Below are positions 1 through 6,234 of a stretch of 6,273 nt of DNA, one piece after another (position 1 is the stretch's first letter; the number at the start of each line of letters is the position of its first letter). The stretch is from Paracoccaceae bacterium (GTDB lineage Bacteria; Pseudomonadota; Alphaproteobacteria; Rhodobacterales; Rhodobacteraceae). Where the stretch lies: contig PXDM01000237.1 in assembly GCA_003565055.1 (NCBI GenBank), forward strand, positions 1 through 6,273, given 5' to 3'. The notes under the pieces were generated by a model that was not told the origin of the DNA, searched no databases, and saw nothing but the letters and a program-made list of their open reading frames with translations. The translations under genes were made by a program, and so were the position numbers.

Positions 1-701
1 AGCTGGCCCAGCCGCAAGACCCAATAGGGGCTGGTGCCACTCACGCGGATTGTGCCGTCACGCTGCACCTGACCATTTGCGATCCGCTCCATCCCGTCCG
101 AGATCGCGAAGATCGTGGGCAACTCGCGCCCGCCCGAGAAACGGAAATAGGTGAAGGTCCCGTCATCCCAGACCTCTTGCGGCGTGATCGCGGTCATGGC
201 GCTGCCACCATAGCGGCTGTTGATGACGCGGTGCTCGGGCACACGCGCGCCGCGCTCACGGTTCTGATCTGCGGGCACAGTGAAGCGCACAGAATAGAAG
301 GCGGTGTTGCGCGTTTCTGAAGCCACGAAATAATAGGTCCGCCGATTGGTGAAGACAGTGATATTGGTGCGCGCGCCCGAGCGTTTGGGCTTGATGACAA
401 AGGCGCGGCCCCCGGGGACCGCATCGAAATCAAAGCTCTGGGTGTCACCAGCCACGACCGAAACGATCTCTTCGCCGCGCGGCAGTTCCACTGTGGTGAC
501 GCGCTCGAGCATCAGGACGAGATTATAGACCTGCCCGTCGACATAGATCGCATCGCGCACGCGGGCATCATGCGGGCCTGCGCGCGGGGTGATCTCGGCC
601 GCCAGTGGCCCCGAGAGGAGCAGAAGACCAAGGGCTGTGCTGGCCGCGAATTTTATCGGCGCGCGTGTCAGAGAGGCCAGTTTCAGGGGCGCAAATCTCA
701 T
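1..701 (-). CDS. virB9: Type IV secretion outer-core protein VirB9 (3' end missing)
   Basis: The window holds 233 complete codons plus two bases, and the gene runs off at base 1. VirB9 forms the outer-membrane core ring with VirB7 and VirB10. A signal peptide spans about 1-35, with a likely cut at GPLAA|EITP. The N-terminal domain includes VELPRGEEIVSVVAGD (71-86) and VIKPKRSGARTNITVFTNR (102-120), followed by RTYYF, typical VirB9/CagX/TrbG features. The C-terminal domain shows PQEVWDDGTFTYFRF (174-188), ELPTIFAI and YWVLRLG near the edge, so only about 15-30 residues should be missing. No cysteine occurs in the visible part. The start follows the virB8 stop after 10 bases. The only upstream purine-rich sequence is GAGAG, so reinitiation or coupling is likely. 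virB10 and virB11 would be expected next. Confidence 0.96.
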   Translation of the reverse strand, partial: MRFAPLKLASLTRAPIKFAASTALGLLLLSGPLAAEITPRAGPHDARVRDAIYVDGQVYNLVLMLERVTTVELPRGEEIVSVVAGDTQSFDFDAVPGGRAFVIKPKRSGARTNITVFTNRRTYYFVASETRNTAFYSVRFTVPADQNRERGARVPEHRVINSRYGGSAMTAITPQEVWDDGTFTYFRFSGGRELPTIFAISDGMERIANGQVQRDGTIRVSGTSPYWVLRLGQ

Positions 702-711
702 ATCAAAACTC

Positions 712-1389
712 TCATTCGAACCGGTCGGAGGTGATGGCGTATTCCCGGACCTTGAAGCCGAAGGGATTGGCCCAGACATCGGCGATCTCGCGCAGTTCCG
801 CAGGCTCGAAATCATAGGCGAGCGTGACTGTGAAATTCCCGATCTGATCGCCCTCGTTCGAGCGCAGGCGTTTGCGCAGCCGGATTTGCGCGCGATTGCC
901 CGACAGGGGTGCGATCGAGATGATCTCGACATCCATGCGGGCGCTGCCATAGCGCGTGGGCGGATAGCTGGGGTTCGCACTGCTCCAGAGGCCGCGCATG
1001 CTGGCCGCTGCATCGCCCGTGGACCGCTGCATGACTGAGCGCACGCGCAGATCATTATCGAGCTGGTTGAAAGTCTCGCGATCGCGCACATAAGAGAAAA
1101 TCATCGAGTCAGTGACGGCGCGCTCTTCAGTGAGCGAGATCGCGCGCACTTCGGCCCAGGGTACAGCGGCACCTGTTGTGGTGTCGAAAGGCACAAGCTG
1201 CGGGGCGGGCATTTCGTGCTTGAAGGCAACGAACATCATGCCAAGCCCCATGACAGCGCCAAAGCCTGCGCCGCTGAGGCCCATGATCTGCCAGAGCCGC
1301 TCGCGGCGCAGCGCCCCGAAGACGAGTTCTTCAGTGACGGTGTCCCCGATATCGGGGATAGACTGGGTCTTGCGTGCAAAACCTCTCAT
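712..1389 (-). CDS. virB8: Type IV secretion system inner-membrane protein VirB8
   Basis: This 225-residue protein has a typical VirB8 length. VirB8 is a bitopic inner-membrane protein whose periplasmic NTF2-like domain nucleates assembly and contacts VirB9 and VirB10. Residues 1-31 form a charged cytoplasmic tail. One transmembrane helix lies at about 34-56. The periplasmic domain (about 60-225) includes the SYVRDRETFNQLDND segment (99-113) and ends with the conserved NPxGF motif (NPFGF, 208-212) followed by VREYAITSD, which is characteristic of VirB8 C termini. The ATG overlaps the stop of the VirB5-like gene (ATGA). No good Shine-Dalgarno is seen (only GGGTG upstream), so translation is probably coupled to the gene before it. 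Confidence 0.96.
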   Translation of the reverse strand: MRGFARKTQSIPDIGDTVTEELVFGALRRERLWQIMGLSGAGFGAVMGLGMMFVAFKHEMPAPQLVPFDTTTGAAVPWAEVRAISLTEERAVTDSMIFSYVRDRETFNQLDNDLRVRSVMQRSTGDAAASMRGLWSSANPSYPPTRYGSARMDVEIISIAPLSGNRAQIRLRKRLRSNEGDQIGNFTVTLAYDFEPAELREIADVWANPFGFKVREYAITSDRFE

Positions 1390-2252
1390 GGCTGCACCCG
1401 CAAGGGCGGCATGGTGAGATCGGAAAACGCCTGTTCTTCGGCCTGCTGCGCGGCCATGGCCACCCCGGCCACACCATCGGCCATGGTCTGCGCGGCTTGC
1501 AGGTCCAACATCTGCAACAGGATGATGCCGATCTCGGCGGTCACGAGGGTGTTGTGATCGACCGAAGCTTTGACATCGGCCAGATTGCCGATCTCGCCCA
1601 CCATGATCTCGATGCGCCGCACGCTGGTGTTCGAGCGCTCATGGGCACTTTGCGCGGCCGCACTGGAAACGACCGCCGCCGAGGCTTGCTGGCCCAGGCG
1701 GCGCTCGCCTGTGACTTCGGATTGGGACAGCTGCTGGACGATGGTTGGCGAGAGGCCCGTGCTGGTCAGCACGCGCTCGACCGAGGCCGCCATATTGCCA
1801 CAGCCACCTGTGAGCGCGCCCATCAGATCGCCCTGCGAGAGGCTGCTGACTGCACTCTTGAGGCTTTCGAAATCCTGCTGCAGCAAGCAGTCGAGATCCC
1901 CGCCCAAGAGAAGCGACATCGGGTTCTCGCTGGTCAGAATGCCATAGATGTCCTGCAACTGAGAAAGCTGATCATCGAGAAGGCTGACCTGTTCCAAGAG
2001 CGCGTCGAGCTGGTCGGTCTGAATGCCCATATCATCGAGCATGTGCTGGAGCTGCCGGATCTGGTTGGTCAGGTTTTGCGCGTCGAATGTAGGCACGCCC
2101 TGCGCGAGGCTGGCTGATGACGTAAGTGCCGTGAGAGGCGCAAGCGCAAGACCAAGCACCGTGCAGGCGGCAAAACCATGCACGCGAAACCGCGCGGTCA
2201 TTCCGGGTCTCAGACAGGTTGCGATCAGGGATGAAACATATGCAGGGCGCAT
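1386..2252 (-). CDS. virB5: VirB5/TrbJ-like type IV secretion protein
   Basis: This 288-residue protein is predicted to be periplasmic or surface-exposed. VirB5 family members are minor pilus components that sit at the pilus tip and help in adhesion and assembly. The signal peptide has a hydrophobic core at about 27-48 and a likely cut at ASLA|QGVPTFD (after Ala50). The mature part is rich in Leu, Gln and Asp and looks largely helical: a coiled-coil-like stretch at about 60-105, then a mid region with the only two mature cysteines (Cys122 and Cys151, a possible disulfide), then a long C-terminal helical region with AEIG at 239-242 and LQAA at 251-254. The good ribosome binding site favours the ATG at 2252. 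An ATG at 2201 would give a shorter, more typical signal peptide (271 residues), so that start remains possible. The stop overlaps the virB8 ATG by 4 bases. Family assignment is from context and architecture. TrbJ-type naming would be equally fair. Confidence 0.8.
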   Translation of the reverse strand: MRPAYVSSLIATCLRPGMTARFRVHGFAACTVLGLALAPLTALTSSASLAQGVPTFDAQNLTNQIRQLQHMLDDMGIQTDQLDALLEQVSLLDDQLSQLQDIYGILTSENPMSLLLGGDLDCLLQQDFESLKSAVSSLSQGDLMGALTGGCGNMAASVERVLTSTGLSPTIVQQLSQSEVTGERRLGQQASAAVVSSAAAQSAHERSNTSVRRIEIMVGEIGNLADVKASVDHNTLVTAEIGIILLQMLDLQAAQTMADGVAGVAMAAQQAEEQAFSDLTMPPLRVQP

Positions 2253-2253
2253 C

Positions 2254-3423
2254 TCAGAACTCCTCAAGGGTCAAATCGGCAAAGCGCTTCTCATCGGCCA
2301 TCTGTGCGATGACCATGAGCTGCTCTGCACTCAGGGGTTGGGCGCGCGCGGCCTGCAGGCGCATGGAGAGAACCAAGAGCCGCCCGATCTCGGCGCGGGC
2401 ATAGGTGTTGAGCGCCTGGGCCTCGGCCCAATCCGCGCCCTCCCCGACTTGGCGCACAATCGCTACCAGACGCTCGGCGGCGTGGCGGATATTGGCATGG
2501 CCCCGTTCCGCATAGCCGATAGCCGCCATGCCGCGCAGGCCAAGTTCCGCATTGGCCATATGGGCCGCCGAGATCGTGCCAAGCGCATCCTCGCCACCGA
2601 TGAGGCGCAGATAGTCGTTGTATTTGCGCGGGATCACCTGGACGTAATTCTGCGTCTCGGCAAAGGGCGGCACACCGCCATATTGCTGCACCCGGCCAAG
2701 CCCTGCGTTATAGGCCGCGAGCGCCAGAATGATGTCACCGCCCAGCTGATCGAGGCGGCGCGCGAGATAGCGCCCGCCGCCCTGCACCTGCAACAAGGGA
2801 TCCGTGCGATAAGCCGGGTTGATGCCAAGATCACTCGCTGTGCCGGGCATGATCTGGGTGAGACCATAGGCGCCGACCGGGCTTTCGGCAGCCGGGTTGA
2901 AGCGGCTTTCCTGCCAGATCAGGGCTTGCAACAGCGCGCGCCACTGCACTGGTGATAGGCCTGCGCGGGCGACACCGGGATGGTGATAGGTGTCGCGCGC
3001 GCCCTGGATGATGATTTCTTCGACATTTTGGCGCGCATCGCCAAAGAGCTGGCGCGCTGGCAGGCTGGTCTCATTGTCGGGATAGACAGCGGCGGCGGAT
3101 GTCTCTACCCCTGCTCCAGCCTCGAGGCTCTGGATCGTGGCAGACATGCTCGCAGGCGAGATCGTCCCGCTCTCGATAATCGCCTCGAGCTGTGCCAATT
3201 GCTGGCGCTTGATCTCCTCAATGCGGTCGCGCTGCTCACCTTTGCCGATCTGCAAAGTCTGATCCTGCAGGCGTTCCGCAAGCTGGCGCGCATTCTCTGC
3301 GGCCTGTGCCGGATCGAAGGTCGGCACACCTTGGGCAGCCGCAGGTGCAGCAGCCCAAGCGCTCAGCCCAAAGACGAGTGCTGCATGCGCAAGACCAGAC
3401 CGCGTGTATGTCAGATCACGCAT
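2254..3423 (-). CDS. Secreted lytic transglycosylase (VirB1 role) with VirB5-like N and C termini
   Basis: This 389-residue exported protein has a signal peptide at about 1-30, with a likely cut at APAAA|QGVPTFD. The central region, about 155-275, is an SLT lytic transglycosylase (goose-lysozyme-like fold). It shows WQES with the presumed catalytic Glu172, then ESRFNPAAESPVGAYGLTQ (172-190), MPGTA, AAYNAG (236-241) and a late NYV. Such enzymes cleave peptidoglycan glycan strands so the secretion apparatus can cross the wall, the task of VirB1. The flanks are unusual. Residues 30-70 are a QGVPTFD-headed, charged, probably helical region. Residues about 300-385 match the C-terminal part of the next gene's product, with 19 of 47 identities in a gap-free stretch (see findings). 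VirB1 is typically about 240 residues, so this one is long. It overlaps the lipoprotein gene by 8 bases, and its TGA is 1 base from the next ATG. The enzyme call is secure. The VirB5-like nature of the flanks comes from my comparison by eye. Confidence 0.93.
   Translation of the reverse strand: MRDLTYTRSGLAHAALVFGLSAWAAAPAAAQGVPTFDPAQAAENARQLAERLQDQTLQIGKGEQRDRIEEIKRQQLAQLEAIIESGTISPASMSATIQSLEAGAGVETSAAAVYPDNETSLPARQLFGDARQNVEEIIIQGARDTYHHPGVARAGLSPVQWRALLQALIWQESRFNPAAESPVGAYGLTQIMPGTASDLGINPAYRTDPLLQVQGGGRYLARRLDQLGGDIILALAAYNAGLGRVQQYGGVPPFAETQNYVQVIPRKYNDYLRLIGGEDALGTISAAHMANAELGLRGMAAIGYAERGHANIRHAAERLVAIVRQVGEGADWAEAQALNTYARAEIGRLLVLSMRLQAARAQPLSAEQLMVIAQMADEKRFADLTLEEF
2260..2265 (-). 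promoter_or_regulatory. Ribosome binding site for the VirB5-like gene
   Basis: GAGGAG on the minus strand is followed by a 7-base spacer and the ATG at 2252-2250. It lies within the last codons of the transglycosylase gene. It favours the 2252 start over a TTG at 2267, whose codon overlaps this site, and over the internal ATG at 2201, which has no comparably good site. Confidence 0.75.
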
Positions 3424-3583
3424 TGCGCGCAGCCTCCTGCGCCCAGAGTTCGGGCAGAGGTGTGAACTTGCAGCGCGGGGGGCCGTCAGCGCGGAAACAG
3501 TCGGAGCGCACGGGCGCGGACGGTGTCGCCGCACAGCCTGCCATGACAGATGTGAGGATCAGCAAAATCACGGCAGCTTTCAT
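3416..3583 (-). CDS. Small T4SS lipoprotein, VirB7-like or entry-exclusion-like
   Basis: This is a 55-residue protein with a textbook lipoprotein leader. It has Lys at position 2, a hydrophobic stretch (AAVILLILTSVM, 3-14) and a lipobox-type MAGC at 14-17, so Cys17 would be lipidated. The mature part is only 39 residues, is proline-rich, and has two more cysteines, Cys29 and Cys38, near a GPPRCKFTPLPELW segment. The ATG overlaps the virB4 stop (ATGA), with GGAG 9 bases upstream. The 3' end overlaps the next gene by 8 bases. VirB7 is a small lipoprotein that binds VirB9 in the outer-membrane core, and size and context fit. However, virB7 usually lies just before virB8. Entry-exclusion lipoproteins (TrbK or Eex type), which block transfer between like cells, are also small and encoded near virB5/trbJ. 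The sequence alone does not settle which it is. That it is a real gene is well supported by its leader and the overlaps. Confidence 0.8.
   Translation of the reverse strand: MKAAVILLILTSVMAGCAATPSAPVRSDCFRADGPPRCKFTPLPELWAQEAARNA
3433..3438 (-). promoter_or_regulatory. Strong ribosome binding site of the transglycosylase gene
   Basis: AGGAGG on the minus strand lies 9 bases before the ATG at 3423-3421, inside the last codons of the lipoprotein gene. It decides the start. The frame is open to an ATG at 3534, but those 37 extra residues are arginine-rich, overlap the lipoprotein gene in another frame, and would bury the signal peptide. Confidence 0.85.
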
Positions 3584-5952
3584 AGGGCCCGTCTCCAGAA
3601 TTCAGGTGTGTCGCGGTAATCCGGGCCGACCACAGCCTCGCCGGATTTGAGCCCACCAAGGACAGCGAGGTAACTCCCAAGCGCGGCGAGATTGGCGTCG
3701 ATGATATGCGCGCCCTGATCATCGCGGATGAGGCCCAGATGCGAGGCGGGCAGCGTGTTCAGCATCACATCGAGTTCTTTCTCGCTCAGACCCAGCGGGC
3801 CGTAATCACCAGCCTTTGCGCGTGAATTCGGCAGCAGGATTTGGGTGGGGAGGGCTTGGATGATCGTGCTGCCCACGCGTGATTTGTCGAGCTGCGAGGC
3901 AAATTGCGTCATCATCACGACGACCGTGTTTTGTTTGCGCGCGGTCACCAGCCAGTTTTCGAGCTTGTTCGCGAAATAGCTGTTGTCGAACGCCTTCCAG
4001 GCCTCATCGATCAGCACGATGGTGGGGCGGCGATCCTCGATCTTGCGCTCGATGCGCCGGAAAATATAGCTCAGCACCGCCATGCGCGCGGTCTCATTCT
4101 CGGTGTCCAGAAGCCCGGTGAGATCGACCCCCAGCACATCCCCTTCCAGCGAAAACTTATCCTCAACCGTGGTGCCAAAAACCCAACCGAAACGGCCTTG
4201 CGGCGTCCATTCCCGCACCCGCTCTGCCAGATCACCGCCATCATCGACCGAGCGGAACTGGCCTGCGAATTCCGTCCAGTTGCGCAATGACGGATCGCCC
4301 GCTTCCGCATTGCGCCGCACGATGGCCTGGACCGCATGCGTCTGCTGCGGCGTGAGCTGCGCGCCGCGCGATTCCAGCAAGCTGATCAGCGCATCGGTCA
4401 GCCATTCGCGCCCCGGCGCATCGGTTTCCCCCCAGAGCGGGTTCAGGCCCGTGGCCTCGCCTGCGCGGATCGATTGGTAACTGCCGCCCATGGCACGCAG
4501 GCCCATCTCGAGCCCGTAGCGATAGTCAAAGGCAAAGACACGCGCGCCCGTGCGCCGGGCCTGCGCCATGAGGAATGTGGCGAGCACGGATTTGCCCGAG
4601 CCGGACCGGCCCAGAATGATCGTATGCCCGCTGGGGGGTTCCGCTTCGGGGCTCCCCTTCTCATGGAAGGAGAAGCGATAGGCCGAGCGTTCGGGCGTTG
4701 GAAACATCGTGATCGGCGTGCCCCATGGCGTGCGGTCGCCCGGTTTGCCCAGTGGCGTGCGGTGCAGCGCCGCCATATCGGCGAAATTGAGATTGGTGAT
4801 CGTGGCGCGCCGCGCGCGGTAGCTCGCATTGCCTGGCGCCTGCGCGAAATAGCTCGCGCGGGCCGAGTATGTCTCCATCATCAGCTTCACCCCGACGGAG
4901 GCCGCGATATTGCGGATCTCGGCCGCGATACTGTCGAGCTTCTGTTCAGACTCGGCGAAGGTCGCGACACTCATATGGTGATCGCCGAAGATCAGCCGTT
5001 CCGAGGCCAGATCATCGGCGGCCTGCACGAGATCGTTTTGCAGCGAGATGGCCGCATCATCGCCCGCGCGCATCATCCGGATCTGGCGCTTGATCCGGTC
5101 GCCCATCACGCTCGAGTTCACCGGCGTGAAGCTGTGGGTCACGACCATGTCGATGGGCAGCGCCAGATCATCAAACATGGAGCACCAGGTCTGGCTGGGA
5201 TAGTTCTTGACGGTAAAGATCTGCCCGATGCGATCCTCGCCCGACCCGCCCGTGACCAGAAACCTGTCGCCGCGAAATGTGACGCGCATATTGGCGACAT
5301 CATCGGCGATGGTGGAGGGAAAGCCGCGCGGGAAGGTCGGCAGCTCAATGCCTGTGTGCAGCGCTTCCAGAAACCCGAGCAACTCGCCCGAGGATGCGCT
5401 CAAGAGCCGGGCATCCATCTCGGTCAGGCTTTGCGTCAGAAACTCGACCACTTCCTTCAGGCGCGCGATCTGCCCGCGCATTTGCTGGGCGCGCTGGCCA
5501 TCGGGGCGTCTGCGCAAAAGCGGCAGGCGCTCGAGCATGGTCGGGCGCTTGACGACAGTGATGGTCAGCGTGCGGTCGCGCAGACCTGCGGCTGCCAGAT
5601 GATCCTGCCAGCGCGCATCCAGCGCCTCAGAAAAGCCTCCCGCTTCCATGGGCTTGAGCGCGACCGGCACGCGCGCCGACACCTTATGCACGTAAAAGGA
5701 AAACCCCGCCCCGCTTTGCGCGATCACGGCGGCAATGATCGCGCGGGTCTTGTCGAGGCAGGCATCCGGGGCGGTGAAGCTGTTCGTCCCGCTCACCCGG
5801 ATGCATTGCATATATTCGCCGCCGCGCGTCAGGATCGTGTGATCATCGACGAGTTTGACGTAAGGCAGATGATGCGCGAGGCGGGCCTCATCGCCCGCCC
5901 AGGCGGGCAGGATATGCGCGGCGGCTGCGCCTGCGCCAAGGTCACGGGGCAT
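3580..5952 (-). CDS. virB4: Type IV secretion ATPase VirB4 (CagE/TrbE/VirB family)
   Basis: This 790-residue protein matches the usual VirB4 length of about 790-820. VirB4 is the large ATPase at the cytoplasmic face of the inner membrane that drives pilin extraction, pilus assembly and substrate movement. The N-terminal half (about 15-400) fits the CagE/TrbE/VirB domain, including the early segment YVKLVDDHTILTRGGEYMQ. The C-terminal RecA-like domain carries a perfect Walker A, GRSGSGKS, at 448-455 (Lys454), followed by the FAFDYRYG segment. The Walker B is IVLIDEAW at 645-652 with the catalytic glutamate, and the conserved MMTQFASQL motif lies at 680-688. All key ATPase residues are intact, so an active enzyme is expected. 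The start overlaps virB3 by 11 bases, and the TGA overlaps the ATG of the downstream lipoprotein gene by 4 bases (ATGA). No frameshift or truncation is seen. Confidence 0.98.
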   Translation of the reverse strand: MPRDLGAGAAAAHILPAWAGDEARLAHHLPYVKLVDDHTILTRGGEYMQCIRVSGTNSFTAPDACLDKTRAIIAAVIAQSGAGFSFYVHKVSARVPVALKPMEAGGFSEALDARWQDHLAAAGLRDRTLTITVVKRPTMLERLPLLRRRPDGQRAQQMRGQIARLKEVVEFLTQSLTEMDARLLSASSGELLGFLEALHTGIELPTFPRGFPSTIADDVANMRVTFRGDRFLVTGGSGEDRIGQIFTVKNYPSQTWCSMFDDLALPIDMVVTHSFTPVNSSVMGDRIKRQIRMMRAGDDAAISLQNDLVQAADDLASERLIFGDHHMSVATFAESEQKLDSIAAEIRNIAASVGVKLMMETYSARASYFAQAPGNASYRARRATITNLNFADMAALHRTPLGKPGDRTPWGTPITMFPTPERSAYRFSFHEKGSPEAEPPSGHTIILGRSGSGKSVLATFLMAQARRTGARVFAFDYRYGLEMGLRAMGGSYQSIRAGEATGLNPLWGETDAPGREWLTDALISLLESRGAQLTPQQTHAVQAIVRRNAEAGDPSLRNWTEFAGQFRSVDDGGDLAERVREWTPQGRFGWVFGTTVEDKFSLEGDVLGVDLTGLLDTENETARMAVLSYIFRRIERKIEDRRPTIVLIDEAWKAFDNSYFANKLENWLVTARKQNTVVVMMTQFASQLDKSRVGSTIIQALPTQILLPNSRAKAGDYGPLGLSEKELDVMLNTLPASHLGLIRDDQGAHIIDANLAALGSYLAVLGGLKSGEAVVGPDYRDTPEFWRRAL

Positions 5953-6220
5953 AGGAATCTCCGTCCCAGATTTTGCGGTTTCGGGTGGGCCGCGTGTGCT
6001 CGGAGACCACGCGAATAACCTCGACAAAACTCGGGTCCCATTGGGCGGCGAGCCAGAGCGCAGGGTAGGCCAGAGCGGATAGGGCAAAGGCCCAGAGCGA
6101 CTGAGACCAGATCAGGGCCAGCACCGAGCCAAAAATCCACAGGACCGCATAAAGGATGGGCAGCCCCAGCATTTGCGGGGGCCGCACGAGGCCAAGAAAC
6201 AAGGTGGATCGCGCGCACAT
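5942..6220 (-). CDS. virB3: Type IV secretion system protein VirB3
   Basis: This 92-residue protein has the usual size for VirB3, a small inner-membrane protein that associates with VirB4 and is needed for pilus assembly and substrate transfer. The family signature LFxGLxRPPxxxGxP is plain at residues 7-21 (LFLGLVRPPQMLGLP). Two hydrophobic segments follow at about 17-37 and 41-60, and then a polar tail with many arginines that probably lies in the cytoplasm. The ATG at 6220 puts the signature close to the N terminus, as in the family. The Shine-Dalgarno region upstream is weak (GGCGG and AGGG), so translation may be coupled to virB2, which stops 14 bases earlier. Its last codons overlap the virB4 start by 11 bases, and the virB4 ribosome binding site lies inside this gene. 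Confidence 0.95.
   Translation of the reverse strand: MCARSTLFLGLVRPPQMLGLPILYAVLWIFGSVLALIWSQSLWAFALSALAYPALWLAAQWDPSFVEVIRVVSEHTRPTRNRKIWDGDSYAP
5958..5962 (-). promoter_or_regulatory. Ribosome binding site that fixes the virB4 start
   Basis: The minus strand reads GGAGA, then a 5-base spacer, then the ATG at 5952-5950. This supports starting VirB4 at MPRDLG. The frame stays open 45 codons further upstream, to an ATG at 6087, but that stretch lies inside virB3 in another frame and has no resemblance to a VirB4 N terminus. Confidence 0.75.
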
Positions 6221-6234
6221 TGCCCTGCCGCCCG

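Noticed and set aside
589..1038. A 149-codon plus-strand open frame opposite virB8 and virB9
   Set aside because: It crosses the virB8/virB9 junction on the opposite strand with no start signal or recognisable content.
1374..2117. A 247-codon plus-strand open frame opposite the VirB5-like gene
   Set aside because: Same cause: third-position G/C bias leaves the complementary frame free of stops. Nothing in it resembles a known family, and the minus-strand gene has a signal peptide and coupled neighbours.
2023..3465. Plus-strand open frames (310 and 161 codons) opposite the transglycosylase gene
   Set aside because: They are shadows of a gene with intact SLT motifs and a strong ribosome binding site on the other strand.
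3424..3534. N-terminal extension of the transglycosylase to an ATG at 3534
   Set aside because: It would add 37 arginine-rich residues ahead of a good signal peptide and would skip the AGGAGG site. It also lies entirely within the lipoprotein gene.
4336..6018. A 560-codon open frame on the plus strand, antisense to virB4
   Set aside because: It lies wholly opposite virB4, which has clear family motifs. The translation is rich in Arg, His, Gly and Ala with no domain or membrane pattern, as expected from the complement of a GC-biased gene.
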